In this document: positions 1 through 8,159 of the stretch, in pieces
Numbering within the stretch: the first letter of the stretch is position 1
Layout of the letters: each line of letters opens with the position of its first letter
Position numbers and translations under genes: made by a program
NCBI GenBank assembly: GCA_934091015.1
Contig: CAKOKM010000015.1
Location: 1 to 30,109 of the forward strand
Direction of reading: 5' to 3'
Source of the DNA: an uncultured Bacilli bacterium
GTDB taxonomy: Bacteria; Bacillota_I; Bacilli_A; RF39; UBA660
Length of the DNA stretch: 30,109 bases
The notes under the pieces: model-generated
What the model was told of the DNA's origin: nothing
Seen by the model: only the letters and a program-made list of their open reading frames with translations
Database searches by the model: none

Positions 1-798
1 ATTTACATTAGTTGAAATATTAGTCTCAATTGGATTATTATCATTATTAGGATCAGTAATAGCTATTTCCTTAAATAGAGTATTTAAAGATAATAATAAA
101 AAACATTATAATGAATATGTGGAAAAAGTGAAATCATCAGCAATGTTTTTTGTAAATAATACAGTAGATATTAAAAATGATTTAAATGATAATTCATTTA
201 AAATAATAACAATAGGTGATTTAATAGATAATGGTTATGTAAATGATACATTAGCAAATCCAAATACGGATGAAAAAGTTGGTACGGAAGAAAAAATACA
301 AGTGGAACAAGTTATAATGCAGATACAGTAATAACAGATGATGTAACACTTACTGCACAATGGTATGAATATTGTGTTAATAAAACATTAAGGTCAACAT
401 CATGTTCAAAAACATGTGGTGGAGGAAACATCATAAATCATTATGTAGATACTAATTATTCAAGCTAGGAATGTGGAAAAGAAGCAACTTCCGAAACATG
501 TAATAATCAAAAGTGTTACACTAGATGTGATGAAACTTATACAACCAAAGTATGTGAACAATATTCTGACTGGACAATTCAATATCACTATTACAAGTAT
601 AATCAAAGAGATAATTCATTATGTGAATCATGGTGGAGCGGTGAGACATGTTCCTTAGACGGAGGTGGATCATCAGGAGTGTGTATTAGTAAGGTATCAA
701 AACAATTAAAATTTGAATGTGACTGTTATATTGGTGACGGAATTCCTATGTTAATATGGTATGATGATACATATTGTTATTGTTGTAAAAAAGGGTAA
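1..798 (+). pseudogene. Decayed type IV prepilin-like gene with Cys-rich tail (5' end outside window)
   Basis: Reading from base 2, the frame begins FTLVEILVSIGLL, the classic prepilin N-terminus with Glu at position 5 and a hydrophobic helix. Base 1 is an A, which fits the last base of a Gly -1 codon (GGA). The frame stops at 331. The shifted frame (1 mod 3) continues from about 298 to TAA at 796-798 with coherent protein: a segment ending in VTLTAQW, like the end of a Listeria-Bacteroides repeat, then CSKTCGGG and about 15 further cysteines. One extra A in the A run at 291-296 would join the two halves. A second lesion, TAG at 466-468, interrupts the tail. Two lesions favour a true pseudogene over one sequencing error. 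The CSKTCGGG core resembles thrombospondin type 1 repeats, but that assignment is tentative. The gene lies directly upstream of the Tad operon but is separated from it by a terminator. Confidence 0.72.
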
Positions 799-805
799 CA
801 AAAAT

Positions 806-836
806 AAAAGCGACTATAAAAAGTTGCTTTTATTTT
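806..836 (+). terminator. Rho-independent terminator after the pilin remnant
   Basis: A ten-base stem pairs 806-815 (AAAAGCGACT) with 822-831 (AGTTGCTTTT), with one G-U pair and a six-base loop, followed by ATTTT. It separates the pilin remnant from the Tad promoter. Confidence 0.8.
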
Positions 837-857
837 GCTCTAAAATTTAATATATAA

Positions 858-886
858 TTGTAAAACTTTAAAAAATATCTTATAAT
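858..886 (+). promoter_or_regulatory. Vegetative promoter of the Tad operon
   Basis: TTGTAA (858-863), a 17-base spacer and a perfect TATAAT (881-886). Transcription would start near 893, which excludes the ATG at 893 as a start codon and supports the ATG at 911. Confidence 0.75.
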
Positions 887-910
887 TTAATTATGATAAG
901 GGTTGGTAAA

Positions 911-1240
911 ATGAATAAGAAAGGTCAAGCTTTAGTTGAATTTATAATTATACTTCCAGTAATCATATTCATAATAATGCTATTAGTAGATTTTATGACA
1001 ATTTTTTCATATAAAAATAAATTGGAATCAAATATGAACAATGTAACTATTCTTTATAAAGAAAACAAAATAGATGAAATAAATCAAATTACCAACAACA
1101 AATTTACTTATCGAATAAAAGATAATTATACATATTTACAAATAACCGAAGATTATAAAACAATAACCCCTGGTTTATCACTTGTTTTAGGTAATCCTTA
1201 TGTAATAAAATGTGAAAGGGTAATATTAAATGAACAATAA
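911..1240 (+). CDS. TadE-like pseudopilin
   Basis: This 109-residue protein begins with a short basic stretch and then GQALVEFIIILPVIIF, the TadE-type signature in which a prepilin peptidase cuts ahead of a hydrophobic helix carrying Glu. The helix spans about residues 8-30; the rest is a short polar extracytoplasmic domain of unknown fold. TadE pseudopilins are minor components needed for Flp/Tad pilus assembly. I start at 911 because AAGGG (898-902) sits eight bases upstream. An in-frame ATG at 893 lies at the predicted transcription start and lacks a ribosome site. It is the first gene of a tightly packed operon and overlaps the next gene by 11 bases. Family call is from the N-terminal motif and context; assignment as TadE rather than TadF is uncertain. 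Confidence 0.8.
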   Translation: MNKKGQALVEFIIILPVIIFIIMLLVDFMTIFSYKNKLESNMNNVTILYKENKIDEINQITNNKFTYRIKDNYTYLQITEDYKTITPGLSLVLGNPYVIKCERVILNEQ

Positions 1241-1601
1241 AGGTCAAAGTTTAGTTATATTTATAATAATTATTCCCGTAATATTTATTGTTTTTAGTTT
1301 TCTCTATGATTATGCTTATATAATTAATAGTCAAAATAAATATGAAAATATTACTAGAACAATTCTAAATAGTACTCTCGAAGAAGATAAAATAGTTGAT
1401 TTATATAAGCAAAATGGTTATAAAGTAGATAATTTTAAGTATAAAAAAGAAAATGATAAAATATACATTCAAAATAGTTATAAAATAAAAAGTGTATTTG
1501 GTAATATAGTTAATTTAAAAAATTATACAGTTAGTATAAATTATGTTGTTATTAATTCAAATAATGGTATAATTATAGAAGATAATAAAGGGGACATTTA
1601 A
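1230..1601 (+). CDS. Second TadE/TadF-like pseudopilin
   Basis: A 123-residue protein starting MNNKGQSLVIFIIIIPVIF, the same prepilin-like layout as the preceding gene: basic N-tip, Gly-Gln, then a hydrophobic helix to about residue 28. The usual Glu at +5 of the mature helix (VEF) is Ile here (VIF), which is unusual because that Glu normally helps pilin docking. The remainder is polar with many Asn and Lys and would lie outside the membrane. It overlaps the upstream gene by 11 bases and has AAAGGG just before its ATG, so translational coupling is likely. The two adjacent paralogues correspond to the TadE/TadF pair of Tad loci; no tight adherence function can be shown from sequence alone. Confidence 0.75.
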   Translation: MNNKGQSLVIFIIIIPVIFIVFSFLYDYAYIINSQNKYENITRTILNSTLEEDKIVDLYKQNGYKVDNFKYKKENDKIYIQNSYKIKSVFGNIVNLKNYTVSINYVVINSNNGIIIEDNKGDI

Positions 1602-1602
1602 T

Positions 1603-2352
1603 ATGGCTAGAGGTAAAATTGTATGTTTCTATGGTGGAAAAGGCGGAGTTGGTAAAACAACAACTCTTTTATCACTTGCCGGAACACTTTCTAAATTAAA
1701 TAAAAAAGTTTTAATTGTTGATCTAGATTTAACTAATGGAGCAATTGCTATATCTTTAAATAGAGAAGCTAACAAAACTATATTTAATTTTGTTGAAGAT
1801 TATATAAATAATAAATATAATGATTTAGATAAATATATTACTAAATATAATGAAAACATCTCATTTGTGGCAAGTCCAAAAGATCCTAGATACGCAAGTA
1901 GAATTGATGTTAAATATATAGATATCTTACTCGAAAAAAGTGTATATAATTATGATGTTGTATTAATAGATACCCCAAGTGTACTTAATGAGATAAGTGT
2001 TTATAGTTTGGATAAAAGTGATGTAGTTTACCTATTAACTACAAACGATTGTGTTTCTCTTAAAAACATAAAAAATATAGTAAATTTATTTATAGAAAAC
2101 AATTTAGATAAGTATAAAATAATTCTTAATAATAGTTTTATACCTAATAAAGATTATTTCAGTAATTATGATATCAAAAATATTATAGGCCATAATGTTG
2201 ATTATATAATCAGTTCCAGTTTTCATGTAAATAACTTAGATGAATTAGTTGTTAATGGAGAAATTATAACTTATAAATATTCTAAATTTAAAGATGAAAA
2301 AATATTTAAATTAATAGCAAATGAGATTATAGGAGGTAATAAAGATGAGTAG
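1603..2352 (+). CDS. tadZ: TadZ/CpaE-like ParA/MinD-family ATPase
   Basis: This 249-residue protein carries the deviant Walker A motif KGGVGKTT (residues 13-20), the A-prime DLD (about 41-43) and a Walker B VVLIDTPS (about 119-126), so it is a ParA/MinD-type P-loop ATPase. In Tad loci such a protein (TadZ/CpaE) localises the pilus machine to a cell site. There is no N-terminal receiver-like domain as in CpaE/TadZ of many proteobacteria, so it is the short, ATPase-only form. It sits two bases after the second pseudopilin and overlaps tadA by eight bases. The role follows from position between pseudopilins and TadA; ParA activity in plasmid partition is the alternative but nothing nearby supports it. 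Confidence 0.88.
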   Translation: MARGKIVCFYGGKGGVGKTTTLLSLAGTLSKLNKKVLIVDLDLTNGAIAISLNREANKTIFNFVEDYINNKYNDLDKYITKYNENISFVASPKDPRYASRIDVKYIDILLEKSVYNYDVVLIDTPSVLNEISVYSLDKSDVVYLLTTNDCVSLKNIKNIVNLFIENNLDKYKIILNNSFIPNKDYFSNYDIKNIIGHNVDYIISSSFHVNNLDELVVNGEIITYKYSKFKDEKIFKLIANEIIGGNKDE

Positions 2353-3670
2353 TTCATTATTAAAATCTTTTAATTTTAATAAAGATAAAGAATTAGTAAA
2401 TAGTGTTCTAACAGATTATGATGCCTTCCCTGATAAGAAACTATTAGATAAATTAAGAAAAATAATTATCGAGAGATTGGTTGATACTGAGATTCCTGAA
2501 GGTGTTAATTTAAATGAATTTATTGATGATGAAATAGATAAATGTTTAGAAGGTTATGATTTAACTAATGTTGAAAGAAATCATATTTATAATTTAATAG
2601 AAGATGAAATTAGTGGTAATGGGCCATTAAGTGAACTATTAAAAGATGACAATATCAGTGAAATAATGGTTAATGGGCCAAAAGATATATATGTTGAAAT
2701 AGATGGTAAAATAGTTAAAGATACCAGTGTTTCATTTATAAATGATGATCATATTATTAGAACTATTCAAAGATTAATCGGACCTCAAGGAAGAACTATT
2801 GATTCTTCTAGTCCAATGGTTGATTCAAGATTAAAAGATGGATCTAGAATTAATGCCGTTATACCTCCATTATCAGTTAATGGACCTGTTATAACTATTC
2901 GTAAATTTAAAAGAAATATGACTAAAATAGATGATTTTTTAAGAGTAGGTAGTTTAACTAATGAAATGGCTATTTTCTTAGAAGGTGCTGTTAGAGGCAA
3001 ATTAAATATAATTGTATGTGGTGGAACTGGTAGTGGTAAAACAACACTTTTAAATGTACTTAGCTCATTTATTGGCAATGATGAACGTATTATTACCATT
3101 GAAGATGCTGCTGAATTAAAATTAGAACAAGAACACGTTATAAGTTTAGAAACAAGAACAATGAATTATAACAATAATAAAATAGTAACAATAAGAGATC
3201 TTGTTATAAATGCCTTAAGAATGAGACCGGATCGTATAATCGTTGGAGAGTGTCGTGGTAAAGAAGCGTTTGATATGCTACAAGCAATGAATACTGGTCA
3301 CGAAGGATCATTAACCACATTGCATGCCAATGGTTGTTCAGATGCATTAAATAGATTAGAAACAATGGTTTTAATGAGCGGCATTGAAATCCCTATAAGA
3401 GCAATAAGACAATATATTGAAAACGCAATAGACATTGTCATAAACATCGAAAGATTACATGATGGCAAAAGAAAAATAACCAATATATCGGAAGTAGTTG
3501 GTTTTGAAAATGATACGATTAAATTAAATACTATATTTGAATACAGACTAAATGGTTTAACTAAAGCTGGAGAAGAAAACGGTGAATTTATTAAATGTAA
3601 AAAGAAACCATCTGTATATAACTTATTAAAATCAAGAGGAATAGATGATTTAGATTTAATATTTAAATAG
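2345..3670 (+). CDS. tadA: TadA/CpaF-family secretion ATPase
   Basis: A 441-residue member of the type II/IV secretion ATPase superfamily, CpaF/TadA branch. It shows a helical N-terminal domain (about 1-80), the sensor-like segment with ISEIMVNGP, a Walker A GGTGSGKTT (about 226-234), an acidic Asp-box region IITIEDAAELKL, a Walker B region RPDRIIVGECRG (about 293-304) and a His-box segment GSLTTLHANG. It would form the cytoplasmic hexamer that powers Tad pilus extension, and possibly retraction. Length is typical for the family. The start has AGGAGG at the right spacing and overlaps tadZ by eight bases. TadB and TadC, its membrane partners, follow directly. Confidence 0.95.
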   Translation: MSSSLLKSFNFNKDKELVNSVLTDYDAFPDKKLLDKLRKIIIERLVDTEIPEGVNLNEFIDDEIDKCLEGYDLTNVERNHIYNLIEDEISGNGPLSELLKDDNISEIMVNGPKDIYVEIDGKIVKDTSVSFINDDHIIRTIQRLIGPQGRTIDSSSPMVDSRLKDGSRINAVIPPLSVNGPVITIRKFKRNMTKIDDFLRVGSLTNEMAIFLEGAVRGKLNIIVCGGTGSGKTTLLNVLSSFIGNDERIITIEDAAELKLEQEHVISLETRTMNYNNNKIVTIRDLVINALRMRPDRIIVGECRGKEAFDMLQAMNTGHEGSLTTLHANGCSDALNRLETMVLMSGIEIPIRAIRQYIENAIDIVINIERLHDGKRKITNISEVVGFENDTIKLNTIFEYRLNGLTKAGEENGEFIKCKKKPSVYNLLKSRGIDDLDLIFK

Positions 3671-3685
3671 AAAGGAAATAATAAT

Positions 3686-4666
3686 ATGTTATTAAATATA
3701 CTGATTAAATTTATATTTATTTTATGTTTAATATGGATTATTTATTATACAATTAGATTAAATAGAACTCTAAAATTAAGCAATAAAATAAATAAATATA
3801 CTATAAAAAATAATAATAACATAACGAGTTTAGGTGATAGCCTCTTAAAGTTATACCTAAACATTAAGCAAAGTATAATTAAAGTACTAGAAAAATCAGT
3901 ATATTTTAAAAATAAAGCAAAAAAATTTAATAAATATTCTTATAAAGATTACAATGGTTTATCAATTATAGCTACTAAATTTTGTATATCAATTGGAAGT
4001 GGAATTCTTTATATACTCTATAGTTTATTTGAAAATAATTTAAATTTTATGTTTTTAATTCTAATAATATTTTTAAGTTATTACGCTTATAATATTATTC
4101 TTAATATTGCTTATAAAAAACGTACTAAGCATATTGAACAAGATTTATTAAAAGCAGTAGTTATAATGAATAATGCCTTTAAATCAGGATATAACATTAC
4201 TCAAGCAGTTGATATGGTCGTTAAAGATTTATCAGGTCCAATTAAAGAAGAATTTTCTAAAATAAGTTATGACTTAGAATATGGATTAGATTTAAAAGAT
4301 GTTTTTGATAGATTCTATGAACGTGCTAAAATAGAAGATATTAAGTATATAACTAGCACATTATCATTGCTTAATTTAACTGGTGGAAATCTAGTTGGAG
4401 TTTTTACTAATATTGAAAATTCATTTACTAACAACAAAAGATTAAAAGATGAATTAAATAGTATGACAGCATCATCAAAATTAGTTTATTATTGTTTACT
4501 TACTATGCCAATTTTATTAACTGGTATACTACTATTAATTAGTCCTGATTACTTTGCACCATTACTTACAACCCCATTTGGTTATTTAATAATTTTACTT
4601 ATAATTATATTATATATAAGTTATATATTAATTATAAAAAGAATATTGAGGATTGATTATGAATAA
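3686..4666 (+). CDS. tadB: TadB-like inner membrane platform protein
   Basis: This 326-residue protein has an N-terminal transmembrane helix (about 3-23), two central helices (about 92-135), a GspF-type cytoplasmic domain (about 145-265) with the ...AVVIMNNAFKSGYNITQAV... segment typical of T2SSF proteins, and two C-terminal helices (about 266-320). TadB and TadC together form the membrane platform on which TadA acts. It has AAAGGAA upstream and overlaps the tadC reading frame by eight bases. Domain order and gene order both fit TadB. Confidence 0.88.
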   Translation: MLLNILIKFIFILCLIWIIYYTIRLNRTLKLSNKINKYTIKNNNNITSLGDSLLKLYLNIKQSIIKVLEKSVYFKNKAKKFNKYSYKDYNGLSIIATKFCISIGSGILYILYSLFENNLNFMFLILIIFLSYYAYNIILNIAYKKRTKHIEQDLLKAVVIMNNAFKSGYNITQAVDMVVKDLSGPIKEEFSKISYDLEYGLDLKDVFDRFYERAKIEDIKYITSTLSLLNLTGGNLVGVFTNIENSFTNNKRLKDELNSMTASSKLVYYCLLTMPILLTGILLLISPDYFAPLLTTPFGYLIILLIIILYISYILIIKRILRIDYE

Positions 4667-5354
4667 TTTAGTAGATAAAATTTATACAAAAGAGCATATA
4701 GAAAGAATAAATAGAAAAAATAAACTATTTGGTTTATCAAAAAATTATAATGTTGTTGAATTATTATTAATTAACTTAATAAGTACCCTATTTATTTTTC
4801 TAATACTTATATTATTAAAGACTAATTTTATAGTATCATTAATAATATCATATCTATATTTTATATTAATTGAATATTTATTTTTTGATTATAGATTAGC
4901 TAAAAGAGCAAGAAAACTAGAAAAAGAATCATTATTTTACTTTCAAATTCTTAGTTTAAACATTGAATCTGGTAATAATCTAGCTAAAGCAATTGAATTA
5001 ACAAGCAACAATATCAATAGTGATCTATCAAACGAATTTATTAAAGTATTAGATGATGTATCTTTAGGAAAAAGTTTAAATGAAGCCTTAGATGATTTAA
5101 AATACCGAATTCCTTCTGATACTGTAAATAATATTATTTTAAACTTAATAGAATCAAATATTTATGGAAGCAATATTGTTGAATCATTAAGTAATCAATT
5201 ATCTTACTTATCAGATAAAATCTTATTAGATACTAAAGCCAAAATAAATAAGATGCCCATTAAAATAAGTTTAGTAAGTGTATTTATATTCATTCCATTA
5301 ATTTTATTAATTATTTTATCTCCATTAGTAATTAATATTGTTAATAATAATTAA
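4659..5354 (+). CDS. tadC: TadC-like inner membrane platform protein
   Basis: A 231-residue T2SSF-domain protein with hydrophobic helices at about 31-75 and 197-228 and a cytoplasmic helical domain between them (FQILSLNIESGNNLAKAIEL). It is the second platform component of the Tad apparatus and pairs with TadB. I use the ATG at 4659 because GAGG (4648-4651) is seven bases upstream; an in-frame TTG at 4653 is less likely. It ends the operon: a strong terminator follows 19 bases after the stop. No prepilin peptidase (TadV), major Flp pilin or outer-membrane secretin is encoded with it; the last is expected for a one-membrane cell. Confidence 0.86.
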   Translation: MNNLVDKIYTKEHIERINRKNKLFGLSKNYNVVELLLINLISTLFIFLILILLKTNFIVSLIISYLYFILIEYLFFDYRLAKRARKLEKESLFYFQILSLNIESGNNLAKAIELTSNNINSDLSNEFIKVLDDVSLGKSLNEALDDLKYRIPSDTVNNIILNLIESNIYGSNIVESLSNQLSYLSDKILLDTKAKINKMPIKISLVSVFIFIPLILLIILSPLVINIVNNN

Positions 5355-5372
5355 GTCAATATTTTAAAATTT

Positions 5373-5403
5373 ACTAAGTTTTTATTAAACTTAGTCTTTT
5401 TTT
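5373..5403 (+). terminator. Terminator of the Tad operon
   Basis: Perfect nine-base stem ACTAAGTTT (5373-5381) / AAACTTAGT (5387-5395) with a five-base loop and then CTTTTTTT. Confidence 0.9.
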
Positions 5404-5431
5404 GCATAAATATTTACTACTTTCATACATT
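5404..5431 (+). promoter_or_regulatory. Possible sigma-E-type sporulation promoter of spoIVA
   Basis: CATACATT (5424-5431) closely matches the mother-cell sigma-E -10 consensus CATACAWT, and GCATAAA (5404-5410), 13 bases upstream, partly matches the -35 KMATATT. No good vegetative TTGACA/TATAAT pair lies in the same interval. spoIVA is a sigma-E gene in Bacillus subtilis, which supports the reading. Confidence 0.5.
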
Positions 5432-5451
5432 TTAAATGAAAGGAAAATGGT

Positions 5452-6930
5452 ATGGAAAAAAAAGAGATAATAAGTAGCATCTCAACTTGGGGAAATGGAG
5501 AAATTTATTTAGGCGTTGTTGGAGCAGTTAGAACAGGTAAATCTACATTTATTAAGAAAGTGATAGAGAATTTTATTGTACCCAATATTGAAGATGAAGA
5601 TTTAAAGAAAAGATGCATAGATGAAGCACCACAATCGGCTCCCGGCAAAACTATTATGACCATGGAACCTAAGTTTATTCCATCATCAGGAGCAAATATT
5701 AAAATAGATGAATTTAAAACAAATGTTAAACTTATTGATTGTGTTGGCTATGTAATTAAAAGTGCAAATGGATATGAGGATGAATTAGGAAATCCTCGAA
5801 TGGTTAAAACACCTTGGTATGACGAAGAAATTCCTTTTATGGAAGCTGCTGAGATTGGAACTGAAAAAGTCATAAAAGATCATGCTACCATCGGAATCGT
5901 TATGACAACTGATGGCTCATTTGGTGAGTTTACTAGAGGAGAAATAACCAGTACTGAAGAAAAAGTTATAACTGAACTTAAAATGATTAATAAACCATTT
6001 ATTGTTGTTTTAAATACGACTCATCCTGAAAAAGAAGAAACTAGAAATTTAGCTAAAAGTTTAACTGATAATTACGATGTTCCTGTTCTTCCTGTCAATG
6101 TAGATAAAATGACAGAATTAGATATGTATGAAATTTTAAAAACTGCCCTATATGAATTTCCAATTTTAGATATTGAAATTAATATTCCATCATGGGTTCA
6201 TAGTTTAGCAAATAATCATCCAATTAAAGAGGAATATCTAACAAAATTAAGAGAGAGTATGGACGGAATAAGCAAACTTAAAGATGCTGAAAATATAATT
6301 AATTATTATAAAGATAGTAAATATATATCTAAAGCCTATATATCTAATGTCAACACATCTAATGGTGTTGTAACTTTAAATTTAGATTCATCAAATGAAT
6401 TATATAATGAAACATTAAAAGAACTTCTTGGCGGAATATCATTAACCAAAGGTAATTTACTTAAAATATTTATGGATTACTCAAGCGGTAAAGATGAAAT
6501 ATCCAGTGTTAAAGATGCTTTAAAAATGGCTAAAGCAACAGGATATGGTATTGTTTATCCAAGCTTATCAGATATGAAGCTATCTACTCCAGAAATTATT
6601 AAGCAAGGTTCTAAATATGGTGTTAAGTTAAAAGCCCTAGCAAGTTCAATTCACTTAATGAAAGTTGATGTAGAAAGCACATTCGAGCCTATAATTGGAA
6701 CTGAAATGCAAAGTAAAGAATTAATAAACTATATAATGAAGGATTATGAAAAAGATCCATCAAGCATTTGGAAAAGTGAAATATTTGGTCGAAGTTTAGA
6801 TGTCATTGTTAAAGAGGGAATAGAAGCTAAATTATCAATGATGCCAGAAGCAACTAGATATAAATTATCAAACACAGTAACTAAGATAGTTAATAAAGGA
6901 TCAAATAATTTAATAGCTATAGTTTTATAA
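5452..6930 (+). CDS. spoIVA: Stage IV sporulation protein A, spore coat basement ATPase
   Basis: A 492-residue protein recognisable as SpoIVA from end to end, of normal family length. The Walker A motif VGAVRTGKST places Lys at residue 30, the same position as the catalytic Lys of B. subtilis SpoIVA, though the usual GPVRTGKST has Ala in place of Pro. The TRAFAC GTPase-like N-terminal ATPase domain runs to about residue 240 and keeps a VKLIDCVGY Walker B; the C-terminal region ends in the family's conserved hydrophobic tail (IAIVL). SpoIVA is made in the mother cell, binds the forespore membrane and polymerises with ATP hydrolysis to form the base of the coat. It is monocistronic, flanked by terminators. 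GAAAGGAAAATGGTATG supplies the ribosome site. Confidence 0.96.
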   Translation: MEKKEIISSISTWGNGEIYLGVVGAVRTGKSTFIKKVIENFIVPNIEDEDLKKRCIDEAPQSAPGKTIMTMEPKFIPSSGANIKIDEFKTNVKLIDCVGYVIKSANGYEDELGNPRMVKTPWYDEEIPFMEAAEIGTEKVIKDHATIGIVMTTDGSFGEFTRGEITSTEEKVITELKMINKPFIVVLNTTHPEKEETRNLAKSLTDNYDVPVLPVNVDKMTELDMYEILKTALYEFPILDIEINIPSWVHSLANNHPIKEEYLTKLRESMDGISKLKDAENIINYYKDSKYISKAYISNVNTSNGVVTLNLDSSNELYNETLKELLGGISLTKGNLLKIFMDYSSGKDEISSVKDALKMAKATGYGIVYPSLSDMKLSTPEIIKQGSKYGVKLKALASSIHLMKVDVESTFEPIIGTEMQSKELINYIMKDYEKDPSSIWKSEIFGRSLDVIVKEGIEAKLSMMPEATRYKLSNTVTKIVNKGSNNLIAIVL

Positions 6931-6960
6931 AGATAACATTTTAAATTGTTGTCTTTTTTT
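6931..6960 (+). terminator. Terminator after spoIVA
   Basis: Stem AGATAACA (6931-6938) pairs with TGTTGTCT (about 6946-6953) with one G-U pair, followed by a run of seven T. Confidence 0.8.
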
Positions 6961-6994
6961 AATAGTGAAACTTAATATATTTGTAATATTAAAG

Positions 6995-7003
6995 TGATAT
7001 AAT
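6995..7003 (+). promoter_or_regulatory. Extended -10 promoter for the orphan gene at 7080
   Basis: TGATATAAT (6995-7003) is a perfect extended -10. No good -35 hexamer is seen 17 bases upstream, which extended -10 promoters tolerate. The leader would be about 70 bases. Confidence 0.55.
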
Positions 7004-7079
7004 TAATTAAGAATATGAATTTATTTCCCATACTAAAAAACATATGATATATTTATACTAGATAATTAAAGGAGAAAAA

Positions 7080-7697
7080 ATGATAAAATTAAACGAAGGC
7101 GATACGCTTGCTATTAAGATTGAAAATTATAATAAAGAATTTGATGGAAAATATTTTCTTTTTATAAAAACTGAAGATTTTAGTGAAAAATATGATAGTA
7201 GTATCTCAAAAAAATTATTTAGAGCCAAAATAATAGATTCTATTAATAATGTAGATTTTAACACTATTAACAATTCGGAATATGTAAAAAAAAATTTAAT
7301 CATATGGGAAGAAAGATTTTATCCTTTTCATGGCCCTGAAACATATGATGATGCAGAGAAAAACCGAAAAACGATATTTTACCCGGATGAATATAATTAT
7401 TTATACTCTTATATATTTGAACTAAATATTACCAAAAAAGATTTAGATAAATTTACGTACTTAGGTAATTACAAAGTTGACTTACCAAAAGAACTGATTC
7501 CTTCATGGCCTGGAACTATATATATAAATAAAGATAAAGAAAAAGATTTTATATCAAGCTTAATAGATAGTTATTGTAGATTTAATTTGAGAAAAAGTAT
7601 TTTTTTCACTGAAGAAGGAATAGAAAAGTATAAAAAAATGGGTGAATTTGTTAAATATGTATCTAATACTAAACCAAAAGAGTTTAAAAGAGATTAA
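7080..7697 (+). CDS. Uncharacterised 205-residue protein
   Basis: I do not recognise this family. The protein is soluble, with no signal peptide or membrane helix, rich in Lys, Tyr and Phe, and looks mainly beta at the N-terminus (EGDTLAIKIEN, then GKYFLFIKTE). The opening GDxxAIKIxxxxGKYxLF is faintly like Imm26-type immunity proteins, but that is too weak to name it. It has a good ribosome site (AAGGAG, six bases before the ATG) and its own extended -10 promoter, and it stands alone between spoIVA and the HU gene, both with their own control signals. Such isolated single genes are often recently gained; base composition does not obviously differ from the surroundings. Confidence 0.75.
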   Translation: MIKLNEGDTLAIKIENYNKEFDGKYFLFIKTEDFSEKYDSSISKKLFRAKIIDSINNVDFNTINNSEYVKKNLIIWEERFYPFHGPETYDDAEKNRKTIFYPDEYNYLYSYIFELNITKKDLDKFTYLGNYKVDLPKELIPSWPGTIYINKDKEKDFISSLIDSYCRFNLRKSIFFTEEGIEKYKKMGEFVKYVSNTKPKEFKRD

Positions 7698-7846
7698 TAT
7701 TTAGATAATTTGATAATTTTGTTAAGTAAAATCATATATTTTTTCAAAAAATAGCCCTTTTTTATTGCATTTTGTCCCTAGTTTTGGTAAATTTTATTTG
7801 TAGGGTAATTTGCCTTATAAAATTATTAAAATAGGAGGAAGTCAAA

Positions 7847-8119
7847 ATGACTAAACAAGAATTAGTAGAATTTATTGCTACTGAAGCAAATATGAGTAAA
7901 GCTGAAGCTCTAAGAGCATTAGATGCAACACTTGCTGGTATTACTGAAGCATTAAAGAAAGGTGGCAAAGTTTCATTAGTTGGATTCGGAACATTTGCTG
8001 CTAAAGAAAGAGCTGCTAGAGAAGGAATTAATCCATTAACTAAAGAAAAAATTAAAATTCCTGCTAAAGTTGCTCCAACATTTAAAGCTGGAAACAAATT
8101 AAAAGACGCTTTAAATTAA
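7847..8119 (+). CDS. hup: HU-family DNA-binding protein
   Basis: A 90-residue HU/IHF-family protein, exactly the usual length. It begins MTKQELVEFIA with the dimerisation helices, has the conserved GFGTFAAKERAAREGINP beta-arm sequence with the Asn-Pro at the arm tip that kinks DNA, and the C-terminal helix. HU homodimers compact and bend chromosomal DNA. AGGAGG (7833-7838) is well placed before ATG 7847. It is monocistronic and followed by a strong terminator. Codon choice is biased to few codons (GCT, GGA, AAA), as expected for an abundant protein. I could not pick out a convincing promoter in the 149 bases upstream. Confidence 0.97.
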   Translation: MTKQELVEFIATEANMSKAEALRALDATLAGITEALKKGGKVSLVGFGTFAAKERAAREGINPLTKEKIKIPAKVAPTFKAGNKLKDALN

Positions 8120-8125
8120 TTTGTT

Positions 8126-8150
8126 AAAGAAGCCCTATGCTTCTTTTTTG
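8126..8150 (+). terminator. Terminator of the HU gene
   Basis: Perfect eight-base stem AAAGAAGC (8126-8133) / GCTTCTTT (8139-8146) with a five-base loop and a T tail. Confidence 0.92.
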
Positions 8151-8159
8151 TTATATTTA

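Noticed and set aside
473..658. A 61-codon open frame within the pilin remnant
   Set aside because: It is out of frame with the Cys-rich tail that continues in frame 1 to 798, has no ribosome site, and its sequence is not protein-like compared with the tail frame.
2785..3099. Minus-strand open frame inside tadA
   Set aside because: It is antisense to the conserved Walker A region of TadA, has no ribosome site or promoter, and reads as a reversed shadow.
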